Shown one piece after another: positions 1 through 6,106 of a stretch of 6,721 nt of DNA. The DNA is taken from NCBI GenBank assembly GCA_020443945.1, contig JAIZWN010000564.1:1-6721 (forward strand), written 5' to 3'. A model generated the notes under the pieces. It made no database searches. It worked only from the letters and a program-made list of their open reading frames with translations, and was not told the DNA's origin. This DNA comes from Candidatus Thiosymbion ectosymbiont of Robbea hypermnestra (GTDB taxonomy: Bacteria > Pseudomonadota > Gammaproteobacteria > Chromatiales > Chromatiaceae). A program made the translations under genes and the position numbers. Each line of letters opens with the position of its first letter. Within the stretch, counting starts at the first letter, position 1.

Positions 1-96
1 TTCCTTGAGGGACCTGCATCTTTACAAATGAGTCAAGTTGGTGCGCTGCACAAAAACAGTTCTGTCTCTTGTTGGGCAGGAATCGCAAATTCTTTG

Positions 97-162
97 AACC
101 ACGGAGGCAGACACGGATAAACACGGATTGTGATCTGTGTTTATCCGTGTCTATCGGTGGTT
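97..162. repeat. imperfect inverted repeat (dispersed-repeat type)
   Basis: The left arm (97-128) and right arm (133-162) pair around a 4-nt centre. The core ACACGGATAAACAC at 111-124 pairs with GTGTTTATCCGTGT at 137-150 without mismatch. The outermost six bases AACCAC/GTGGTT also match, with a degenerate stretch between them. As RNA this would form one long hairpin. There is no T-tract after it, so it is not a standard intrinsic terminator. Similar CCACGGA...ACACGGAT palindromes are familiar as dispersed intergenic repeats in environmental bacterial genomes, and that assignment is from recall. Confidence 0.75.
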
Positions 163-215
163 CTTCGGTGCGGTTGGTCACGCCTCGTGGTCTTAAGGCA
201 AAGCCTCGCTAGTAT

Positions 216-234
216 TGGGCCGCTGGTTGGCCCA
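216..234. repeat. short GC-rich hairpin
   Basis: TGGGCC (216-221) is followed by a 7-nt loop and GGCCCA (229-234), giving a perfect 6-bp stem. No T-run follows, so a terminator role is unlikely. It sits about 85 nt before the start of the FGE-like gene and could be a leader structure or chance. Confidence 0.3.
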
Positions 235-308
235 TCACAACTTAAGGTCCCCCTAAAAGCTCACCACCACCCTTTTTTCGTTGAAGATGATCCCGCCGGG
301 TTTTGTAC

Positions 309-313
309 GAGGA
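309..313 (+). promoter_or_regulatory. ribosome binding site setting the start of the FGE-like gene
   Basis: GAGGA lies 7 nt before the ATG at 321. The frame can also be opened at a TTG at 303, but that codon has no Shine-Dalgarno sequence and lies upstream of this site. ATG 321 is therefore preferred, and it puts a clean membrane segment at the very N-terminus. Confidence 0.65.
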
Positions 314-320
314 ATCGAGA

Positions 321-2096
321 ATGGGTAGGGATTGGTTCGTCCAAGTAATGGGGATAACGCTCTTCGGCGTTCTGGTTTCGACTTCGGTGCTTGTCGGTAT
401 TCTCGAGGCAGCTGTAAAAAACCGTTGCGCCGATATCGACTGTACCTTCAACCCGAAACCTGCCGAGGATGATTTTATCCTGCCGATGCCAAGTGGTTTT
501 CAGATGGTCTTTCGCAAGGTACCGATCCCAGGCGGTGCGGGCTTCTGGGGAAGTCGGGAACGTGTAGTCCGGGTTGGGGACATTCGAGGCAGGGGGGGCG
601 ATGCGGCCATTTTCGAGGGTGTGCAGAAACTTCCGGTGGCCGGTGCCTTTACCGAAGGTGAAGATTGGTTCTATTTTCTCGGCAAATACGAGGTCAGCTT
701 AGGGCAATATCTGGCGATCATGGGTGATGGTGACTTGCAACGCGGACTCTCCGAGTTCAATCGACGCAGTAGTAACCCGCAGCTGATCAAAGACATCAAG
801 GAAGCGCATCAAGCCGGTTGGGGGATCAGATACAATCATTTGCTTGCCCAGCCCATTCGCTCACTCGGTTGGCACGATTACCAAGAGGCTATCCGGCGTT
901 ACAACCTGTGGTGTTACCGAGATGAGACCTGTCACCGTAGACTGCCGCGTTTACTGCAGCGCCTGGCGCCTGGCAGCCCTCCTGCGGATCGTCCGGGATT
1001 TTTCCGTCTTCCGACCGATTTGGAATGGGAATACGCCGCTCGTGGCGGCATGCAGGCACTCGGCAGGAAATGGAGCAGCGGTTCGGGTTACGAGGAGGCC
1101 TTACCCTTCCCGGTTGCCGAGGGTAAGGACTATGCCTGGGCTAAAGGCCGGAGCAAGGGCAAAGGTCCGACCCGTATCGGTCGCCTGAAGCCGGTTCATG
1201 GATTCCATGACCTGATTGGAAACGTCCAGGAGCTTACGGCTGATCTTTTTCGTGCCGACCTGACTCAGGGTAAAATCGGGGGGCGTAGTGCACGCGGTGG
1301 GAGTTTTCTCGACCATGCACCTGATCTCCGGGTTTCGGCGCGGGCAGAGGTTCCACCCTACCAATTGAGCGGTGGTGCGATGATCGAAGCCAAACCGCCG
1401 ATGGTCGGTATTCGGTTGGCTATCGGTTCCCTGGTGATCGGATCCGAGCACTATCGGGATGACCTCGTGAAGGGGTACAAAAAATATCAGGAGGCAACCC
1501 GCAAGACGACCACCGCAGGTCGGTCATTGTCCAACACCTTTACCCGAGCTTCCACTGTCGACCTCGAACGGGCACGGGAGATACTCGCTTCTGTAATTCG
1601 AAACCGTCCAGCCGATATCCAGTTGCGTAACCAGCTCGCTAAGGTTCAAGAGAGTCTGCAATCAGCCGATCGCAAGATCAATGAAGGGATTTTCGATGTT
1701 ACCGATAAGCTGACAAGCAATGCGCTGGTAATTTTGAGAACGGCCGGCTGGCATTTTGTTCGGTATCGAAAGGCCAAAAGTCTTATCGATCGGATCAAAA
1801 AAATAAAGATCACGGATCGTACAATGGAGCTTGCCGAAAAACGTCGGATCCAACACACTCATAGGGTAGACTTTGAACGCAATTTCGAACGCTACGCCGA
1901 GACCGTAGAAAAGCTTCAATCCTACCCCTCCGACCTGGTCGTTCAGGCTATAAACAGATTCGAGGAACAGTACGGATCGGATCGACCTTACGCAGAGGCG
2001 TGTCGCCTATTACGCGATCACATCCGTACCCCATTCGATCCACATGCCTGGTCCAAGGAGATCAAACTGACGATGCTGAAACCGGGTGTCTTTTGA
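321..2096 (+). CDS. membrane-anchored SUMF1/FGE-fold protein with C-terminal helical extension, catalytic cysteines absent
   Basis: The protein has 591 residues. A short N-terminus leads into a hydrophobic stretch at about residues 5-30, read as a membrane anchor or uncleaved signal, so the rest is probably periplasmic. Residues of about 50-370 carry formylglycine-generating enzyme (SUMF1, PF03781) hallmarks in order: GKYEVSLGQY (121-130), RLPTDLEWEYAARGG (229-243), GNVQELTAD (300-308), RGGSF (325-329) and VGIRLA (362-367). The two copper-binding cysteines that follow the RGGS motif in true FGEs are absent; the sequence reads RGGSFLDHAPDLRVSAR. I infer it does not mature sulfatases by the usual chemistry and may be a non-catalytic or differently acting fold member. 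Residues of about 375-591 are charged, mostly helical and match no family I recognise. The gene heads an operon with two lipoprotein genes (the next starts 12 nt downstream). True FGEs are usually shorter and lack this tail. Confidence 0.85.
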   Translation: MGRDWFVQVMGITLFGVLVSTSVLVGILEAAVKNRCADIDCTFNPKPAEDDFILPMPSGFQMVFRKVPIPGGAGFWGSRERVVRVGDIRGRGGDAAIFEGVQKLPVAGAFTEGEDWFYFLGKYEVSLGQYLAIMGDGDLQRGLSEFNRRSSNPQLIKDIKEAHQAGWGIRYNHLLAQPIRSLGWHDYQEAIRRYNLWCYRDETCHRRLPRLLQRLAPGSPPADRPGFFRLPTDLEWEYAARGGMQALGRKWSSGSGYEEALPFPVAEGKDYAWAKGRSKGKGPTRIGRLKPVHGFHDLIGNVQELTADLFRADLTQGKIGGRSARGGSFLDHAPDLRVSARAEVPPYQLSGGAMIEAKPPMVGIRLAIGSLVIGSEHYRDDLVKGYKKYQEATRKTTTAGRSLSNTFTRASTVDLERAREILASVIRNRPADIQLRNQLAKVQESLQSADRKINEGIFDVTDKLTSNALVILRTAGWHFVRYRKAKSLIDRIKKIKITDRTMELAEKRRIQHTHRVDFERNFERYAETVEKLQSYPSDLVVQAINRFEEQYGSDRPYAEACRLLRDHIRTPFDPHAWSKEIKLTMLKPGVF

Positions 2097-2108
2097 GAGG
2101 AATAAGCA

Positions 2109-2765
2109 ATGACTAGAAACTCCGGGTCGCGAATTTGGTGGATTGGAACCTTCTGGTGCCTGGCGGTCGTTATCGGTGGCTGCGCGACGACTGAAGAGGG
2201 AAATGATTCAACCAAAACGATGATGCAAGGTGCCGGTCTGGGTGGGGTCATCGGAGGGATTGCCGGCATATGGTTGTGCGATGGCGATGATAAGACGCAG
2301 TGTATTGCCGCCGGCGTATTCGCAGGCACCGTTGCGGGTGGCGCCCTGGGATCCCTGGTCGCCAAACGAAAAGAGAGCTATGCAAGTCGTGAGCAGGCCG
2401 TCAATGAAGAGATCGCATGGAATCGTGAATTTACTCACAAAGTCCAGGCGTCGAACAACCTTCTGAAGAAAAGTATTGCAGGCTATCGGAAACAGATTGC
2501 CAAGCTCCGAAATAGCAGGAAATCGGGAAAAGAGAAGCGAGTGGCTCTGCATGCGGAGTCGAAGAAGCTCAAGCAGGATGTTACCAGTGCGGACGACACG
2601 CTTGCGACGATCGATACCCAGCTGCGTGAATCCAAAACGCGCCACAAGAAGTATGGCGGCAATCCCCATTTGGGCAAAGAAATCGCGGCATTACAGCAGG
2701 AGCGTGATGTGTTGCGCTCCCACATCAGGGAACTTAACGCAATGAACAATAGCCTGGGGGTATGA
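2109..2765 (+). CDS. glycine-zipper, coiled-coil lipoprotein (218 aa)
   Basis: This is a hypothetical lipoprotein. A signal sequence ends in the lipobox VIGGC, with Cys25 as the expected lipidated residue. The next residue is Ala rather than Asp, which under the Lol rule favours the outer membrane. Residues 41-53 and 67-84 are glycine-zipper segments (GAGLGGVIGGIAG; GVFAGTVAGGALG). They are separated by a polar loop with two cysteines (Cys57, Cys65) that could form a disulfide. From about residue 87 to the end the protein is charged, heptad-like and probably a long coiled coil. The start is supported by AGAGG 8 nt upstream of ATG. It lies 12 nt after the FGE-like gene and 1 nt before a smaller gene of the same architecture, so the three are probably one transcript. 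Function is unknown; an envelope scaffold or partner of the FGE-like protein is inference. Confidence 0.85.
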   Translation: MTRNSGSRIWWIGTFWCLAVVIGGCATTEEGNDSTKTMMQGAGLGGVIGGIAGIWLCDGDDKTQCIAAGVFAGTVAGGALGSLVAKRKESYASREQAVNEEIAWNREFTHKVQASNNLLKKSIAGYRKQIAKLRNSRKSGKEKRVALHAESKKLKQDVTSADDTLATIDTQLRESKTRHKKYGGNPHLGKEIAALQQERDVLRSHIRELNAMNNSLGV

Positions 2766-2766
2766 G

Positions 2767-3237
2767 GTGCGTAGCTTAGTGATCGTTGCTTTTGCGTTGA
2801 TCGGAGGTTGCTGCTCGGATGTTACCAGGGATCCGACGCAGGGGGGATTGCTGGGTGGTATCTGTGGGATATCGACCGGCGCCTATGACCAACGCATCTC
2901 CGAACAGGAGGCGCGTCTTCGGCAAATCGAAGAACAACGCAGGATGGCCGAGCAGGAAGAGGTGGAATTGAAGGCGCGAGAAGCGCAAATGCGGCGGGAT
3001 ATGAACAGAATGCGAAGGGAAGTCGGCGGTCTCAACGCCCGCATTGCTGCGATCAAAGCCAACAATGCTACTGCGAGGCAAAAAAAGGTGGAGTTGAAAA
3101 GCCGTATTGCTGCCTTGGAAAGCGAATTGGATCAACTGCAACACAGCAGCAATCTGACGCCAGAGCAACAGGCAAATCGGAAGGCGGAGTTGGAGCGGGA
3201 GATCAGTGATTTATGGAAGATCATTAACGTCCTGTGA
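2767..3237 (+). CDS. small coiled-coil lipoprotein (156 aa), GTG start
   Basis: This is a hypothetical lipoprotein. The N-terminus MRSLVIVAFALIGGC is a short signal with a lipobox, and Cys15 is the likely lipidation site (Cys16 follows). A short glycine-rich patch (GGLLGGICG, about residues 26-34) is followed by a strongly charged coiled coil from about residue 42 to the end, rich in Glu, Arg and Gln. The start is GTG at 2767, with GGGGG at 2756-2760 as ribosome binding site. The overlapping ATG at 2762 reads into a stop after five codons and is not used. Only one base separates it from the preceding stop, so translation is probably coupled. The order signal, glycine-rich patch, coiled coil repeats that of the upstream lipoprotein, so the two may be old paralogues. 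Function is not recognised. Confidence 0.8.
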   Translation: MRSLVIVAFALIGGCCSDVTRDPTQGGLLGGICGISTGAYDQRISEQEARLRQIEEQRRMAEQEEVELKAREAQMRRDMNRMRREVGGLNARIAAIKANNATARQKKVELKSRIAALESELDQLQHSSNLTPEQQANRKAELEREISDLWKIINVL

Positions 3238-3290
3238 TTGGCATCGGAAATACTGCCTGCACACGCCTTTCAGTACCTGCGATCTGCCGC

Positions 3291-3313
3291 ACCCCGAACG
3301 GGACCGTCGGGGT
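3291..3313. repeat. inverted repeat overlying the glgX promoter region
   Basis: ACCCCGA (3291-3297) and TCGGGGT (3307-3313) form a perfect 7-bp stem with a 9-nt loop. It lies 54 nt after the lipoprotein operon and ends 4 nt before the extended -10 element, so it covers the expected -35 area. It could end the upstream transcript, although no T-run follows, or serve as an operator for glgX. Neither role is shown. Confidence 0.4.
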
Positions 3314-3317
3314 CTCG

Positions 3318-3326
3318 TGCTATACT
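3318..3326 (+). promoter_or_regulatory. extended -10 promoter of glgX
   Basis: TGC-TATACT is an extended -10 element (TGn followed by TATACT at 3321-3326), 36 nt before the glgX start codon. No good -35 hexamer lies 16-18 nt upstream, which extended -10 promoters tolerate. Transcription would start near 3332-3334, giving a leader of about 30 nt that contains the GGAG ribosome binding site at 3352-3355. Confidence 0.5.
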
Positions 3327-3362
3327 CCAGACCCTTTCACGATCCCCGTTCGGAGCTCCTCG

Positions 3363-5477
3363 ATGAGCGAACCATCCGGTCCCTATAAGACCCTCCCCGG
3401 TCGCCGCCATCCCGCTGGCGCGACGATGGAAGCGGGGGGCGTCAATTTTTCCGTCTACAGCCGTCATGCCACGGGCGCCGAGCTGCTGCTGTACGAGGGG
3501 GCGCAGAGCCCGAAGCCCTTCCAGATCATCCCTCTGAACCCGGAGCTCAATCACACCTTCTTTTCCTGGCATGTGCTGGTGCAGGGGCTGCCGGCGGGGA
3601 CTCACTACACCTGGCGCCTGGATGGTCCCAACGACCCCCAGGGCCACGGCTGGCGTTTCGATCCGCGGGTGGAGCTGGTCGATCCCTGGGCCCGGGCCGT
3701 CACCGCCGATCGCTGGGACCCCTGGAAACGTCGGCGTGTCGGCGTCAGACCGCACGATTCCCTGCGGGCGGTAGTCGTCGAAGACAACTATGCGTGGGAG
3801 GGGGATATCCCCCTGCATCTGCCCGGCGAGCAGATGATCGTCTACGAGCTGCATGTGGGGGGCTTTACCCGCCATGCCTCCTCGGGGGTGCACTGCCCCG
3901 GGACCTTTGCCGGGATCGTCGAGAAGATTCCCTACTTGCAATCCCTCGGCATCACCCATGTGGAGCTGATGCCGGTGATGGCCTTCGACGGACAGGGGGT
4001 CCCCGAGTCGGTCTGGGACCAGGGGTTGGCCAACTATTGGGGCTACAGCACCCACAGCTTCTTCTCGCCGCATCCGGGTTACTGTGTCTCGCCGGGAGAG
4101 GGGATGACCCATCGGACTGAGTTCCGGGATATGGTCAAGGCCCTGCACCGGGCCGGGATCGGCGTGATCCTGGATGTGGTCTTCAATCACACCGCGGAGG
4201 GCGACGACAGCGGGCCGGTCATCAATTTCAAGGGTTTCGGGAACGAGACCTTCTATATCCTGGATCAGATCGATAAGGGTCGCTATCTGGACTTCACGGG
4301 CTGCGGCAACACGATCAATGCCAATCATCCGCTGGTGGCCCGCTTCATTATCGAGTGCCTGGAGTACTGGGTACGCGAGATGCACGTGGACGGCTTCCGG
4401 TTCGACCTGGCCAGCGCCTTGGCCCGGGACGAGGATGGTCATCCCATGCACAACCCGCCCCTGCTGTGGGGGATCGAGTTCTCCGACGTGCTCGCCAAGA
4501 CCAAGATTATCGCCGAGGCCTGGGACGCGACGGGGCTCTATCAGGTCGGGACCTTTCCCGGCTACCGCTGGATGGAGTGGAACGGGCGTTACCGCGACAG
4601 CCTGCGCCGTTTCGTGCGTGGCGACCCCGGCGATATCGGAGAGGTCGCCTGCCGCCTCGCCGGCAGCAGCGATCTCTACCAGGCCAACCTGCGTCTGCCC
4701 ATCAACAGCATCAACTTCATCACCTGTCACGACGGCTTTACCCTGCTGGACCTGGTGAGCTATGAGCAGAAGCACAACCAGGCCAACGGCGAGCTCAACC
4801 GGGACGGTTGCAGCCATAACCTGAGCTGGAACTGCGGGGTCGAGGGCGCCAGCGACGACGCGGAAATCCTCGCCCTGCGTCAGCGCCAGGCCAGAAACTT
4901 CCTGGGTCTTTTGTTCTTGAGCCAAGGGGTTCCCATGCTGCTGGCTGGCGACGAGGTGCTGCGGACCCAGAGCGGGAACAACAACGTCTGGTGCCAGAAC
5001 AACGAGACGGGCTGGTTCGACTGGGGGCTGATCGAGCGCAACGGCGACATGCTGCGGTTCGTCCGGGAACTCATCGCCTTGCGCAAACGCCACCCCAGCC
5101 TGCAACGCCGGCGATTCCTGAGCGGGAAGCCGCGGCCGGACGCCCCCCTGCCGGATATCGCCTGGCAGGGCACCGACGGCGGGCCCCCCGAGTGGGACGA
5201 TCCCGACGGCCATACCCTGGCATTCACCCTGGCGGGCACGGAGGCGAACGAGGAAGACCTGCAAGTCCTCATCAATATGGGCGAGGAGCCCCAAACCTTT
5301 GCGTTGCGGATGATCGCCGGACGCGCCTGGCATCTCGCGCTGGACACCGCCCGGCCGTCGCCGCGGGATATTGCGACCCCGGACCAGCAGAAACCCTGGC
5401 CCGAGGACAACTACCCGGTCGCCGCCCATGCCCTGGTAGTGCTGGAAAGCCGCCGAGCAATCGGTGTCAGGGCGTAA
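3363..5477 (+). CDS. glgX: glycogen debranching enzyme GlgX (isoamylase-type, GH13)
   Basis: GlgX hydrolyses alpha-1,6 branch linkages of the short stubs that glycogen phosphorylase leaves on limit dextrin, releasing maltotetraose-type oligosaccharides in the cytoplasm. The protein has 704 residues, a normal GlgX length. An N-terminal CBM48/isoamylase domain (about 12-110) precedes the GH13 barrel. The barrel shows region I DVVFNH (271-276), region II GFRFDLA with nucleophile Asp348, region III IIAEAWD with acid/base Glu385, and region IV FITCHDG with His456 and Asp457. A C-terminal beta domain covers roughly 590-700. The frame is open from 3234, but ATG 3363 is chosen because GGAG (3352-3355) lies 7 nt upstream and the family N-terminus (TLPGRRHPAGA) follows directly. 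The gene is clearly more GC-rich than its neighbours. No glgA, glgB, glgC or glgP is adjacent, so it is probably its own transcription unit. Confidence 0.96.
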   Translation: MSEPSGPYKTLPGRRHPAGATMEAGGVNFSVYSRHATGAELLLYEGAQSPKPFQIIPLNPELNHTFFSWHVLVQGLPAGTHYTWRLDGPNDPQGHGWRFDPRVELVDPWARAVTADRWDPWKRRRVGVRPHDSLRAVVVEDNYAWEGDIPLHLPGEQMIVYELHVGGFTRHASSGVHCPGTFAGIVEKIPYLQSLGITHVELMPVMAFDGQGVPESVWDQGLANYWGYSTHSFFSPHPGYCVSPGEGMTHRTEFRDMVKALHRAGIGVILDVVFNHTAEGDDSGPVINFKGFGNETFYILDQIDKGRYLDFTGCGNTINANHPLVARFIIECLEYWVREMHVDGFRFDLASALARDEDGHPMHNPPLLWGIEFSDVLAKTKIIAEAWDATGLYQVGTFPGYRWMEWNGRYRDSLRRFVRGDPGDIGEVACRLAGSSDLYQANLRLPINSINFITCHDGFTLLDLVSYEQKHNQANGELNRDGCSHNLSWNCGVEGASDDAEILALRQRQARNFLGLLFLSQGVPMLLAGDEVLRTQSGNNNVWCQNNETGWFDWGLIERNGDMLRFVRELIALRKRHPSLQRRRFLSGKPRPDAPLPDIAWQGTDGGPPEWDDPDGHTLAFTLAGTEANEEDLQVLINMGEEPQTFALRMIAGRAWHLALDTARPSPRDIATPDQQKPWPEDNYPVAAHALVVLESRRAIGVRA

Positions 5478-5489
5478 GGAGAGACGCGA

Positions 5490-5519
5490 AAGGAGTCGGA
5501 CGGAAAGTACTTGGGATAG
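5490..5519 (+). pseudogene. remnant of a HicB-family antitoxin gene (N-terminal codons only)
   Basis: The codons read KESDGKYLG and then a TAG stop. This matches the early segment of HicB-family antitoxins of the type FTYWKE.DG.YLGYL (family pattern from recall). The preceding FTYW codons and everything after YLG are missing, so only a fragment survives, wedged 12 nt after glgX. Bases 5490-5512 recur at 6085-6106 with one substitution and one single-base gap, which shows a shared origin with the second remnant there. It is too short to be sure from family resemblance alone, but the repeat supports it. Confidence 0.5.
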
Positions 5520-5545
5520 GGCACCTTAAAAAATTCAAGATTCTT

Positions 5546-5571
5546 ATGAGTCAAACGCGATGAACTACAAA
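5546..5571 (+). repeat. 26-nt direct repeat, copy 1 (hicB leader and start)
   Basis: Bases 5546-5571 and 6350-6375 are identical except at the tenth base (C here, T there). The repeat spans ATGAGTCAA, the hicB start codon and the first codons (MNYK). It also contains a five-codon frame (ATG at 5546) whose TGA overlaps the hicB ATG as ATGA. Confidence 0.9.
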
Positions 5572-5757
5572 GTGATATTGGAGCGATCGGAAGAAGGTGT
5601 TGCCGTCTCGGTGCCCGGTCTGCCGGGTTGTTACTCTCAAGGTTCCACAGAAGCAGAGGCCCTTGAGAATGTCTCTGAAGCTATCATTGAGTACTTGGAA
5701 GTAGTAGAGGCTCTGACCCGGGGAAAGACGGTTCGTCAGGTCGAGGTAGCAGCTTAA
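5560..5757 (+). CDS. hicB: HicB-family antitoxin (short form, 65 aa)
   Basis: The protein begins MNYKVILERSEEGVAVSVPGLPGCYSQG in sense (motif pieces VPGLPGC and SQG), followed by TEAEALENVSEAI. This is the partial RNase-H-like fold of HicB antitoxins, which bind and neutralise HicA. The 65-residue length leaves no room for the C-terminal helix-turn-helix or ribbon-helix-helix DNA-binding domain of longer HicBs, so autorepression by HicB alone is doubtful. The start has no strong Shine-Dalgarno (only GAG at 5548-5550). A five-codon reading frame at 5546 ends in a TGA that overlaps the ATG and may feed ribosomes to it. hicA follows after 2 nt. Antitoxin-first order is common for this family, although classical E. 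coli hicAB has the toxin first. Confidence 0.9.
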   Translation: MNYKVILERSEEGVAVSVPGLPGCYSQGSTEAEALENVSEAIIEYLEVVEALTRGKTVRQVEVAA

Positions 5758-5759
5758 AG

Positions 5760-5975
5760 GTGCCTAAATATCCGGGTGTCAATCACCTGAAAGCAGTCAA
5801 GGCCCTGAAAAAGGCCGGTTTCTGGATAGCCCGCCAAGGCAGGCATGTCGTAATGACGGACGGCAGCCGAATCGTTACCATCCCCAGGCATAATCCGGTC
5901 AATGCCATCACGATGGGAAATATTGTCCGTGATGCTGGCCTCACAAATGAAGAATTCAAAACATTATTGTCGTGA
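5760..5975 (+). CDS. hicA: HicA toxin, mRNA interferase (71 aa), GTG start
   Basis: HicA toxins have a double-stranded-RNA-binding-like fold and cleave mRNA when not bound by HicB. The protein has the family layout: an N-terminal helix (HLKAVKALKKAGFWIARQG), the catalytic His29 in QGRHVVM, the strand TIPRH, and a C-terminal helix MGNIVRDAGLTNEEFKTLL. The 71 residues match a full-length HicA, and no catalytic residue appears lost. The start is GTG at 5760, two bases after the hicB stop. GAGGT at 5743-5747 is rather distant (12 nt), so translational coupling to hicB is likely. The pair looks intact and presumably functional. Confidence 0.92.
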   Translation: MPKYPGVNHLKAVKALKKAGFWIARQGRHVVMTDGSRIVTIPRHNPVNAITMGNIVRDAGLTNEEFKTLLS

Positions 5976-6057
5976 GAAGGTCACTGTGGCCGATGCAGTC
6001 GATGCCGAATGAATGGTTCCTCAAGCTGAATTATGGCATAAACCGCAGGGGCATCCG

Positions 6058-6106
6058 ATGAGAAAGATATCCTTTACCTACTGGAAGGAGTCGGATGAAA
6101 GTACTT
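6058..6106 (+). pseudogene. frameshifted, truncated HicB-family antitoxin remnant
   Basis: ATG 6058, with AGGGG at 6047-6051 as ribosome binding site, encodes MRKISFTYWKESD. This is the typical opening of HicB-family antitoxins (FTYWKE.DG.YLGY, from recall). A one-base deletion relative to the 5490-5512 copy (GACGGAAAG there, GATGAAAG here) then shifts the frame, and similarity stops at about 6106. The shifted frame stays open to 6273 (71 codons from the ATG), but the rest has no HicB character. This is a different HicB type from the intact hicB at 5560. The 82 nt between hicA and this ATG hold nothing I recognise. Confidence 0.6.

Larger units (their letters stand above)
1..320. other. non-coding leader region upstream of the FGE-like operon
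   Basis: I see no convincing gene here; the short open frames on either strand lack a ribosome binding site and recognisable protein sequence. The stretch holds a long imperfect inverted repeat at 97-162 and a 6-bp GC-rich hairpin at 216-234. It also has CTTAAGG twice (192-198 and 241-247) and a pyrimidine-rich run just before the operon. A promoter for the operon must lie here or further left, but I found no good -35/-10 pair. Confidence 0.6.

Noticed and set aside
130..348. A 72-codon open frame in the left region
   Set aside because: It starts inside the inverted repeat, has no ribosome binding site, and overlaps the supported start of the FGE-like gene.
321..2096. Functional sulfatase-maturing enzyme
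   Set aside because: The catalytic cysteines are missing and no sulfatase gene is in the window.
3291..3313. Intrinsic terminator of the lipoprotein operon
   Set aside because: The stem is good, but the bases that follow (CTCGTGC) contain no T-run, so only an inverted repeat is claimed.
3270..5429. A 719-codon open frame on the minus strand
   Set aside because: It lies exactly opposite glgX, a GC-rich gene whose antisense frame lacks stops by composition. Its translation is low-complexity (Gly, Val, Gln, Pro-rich) and matches no family.
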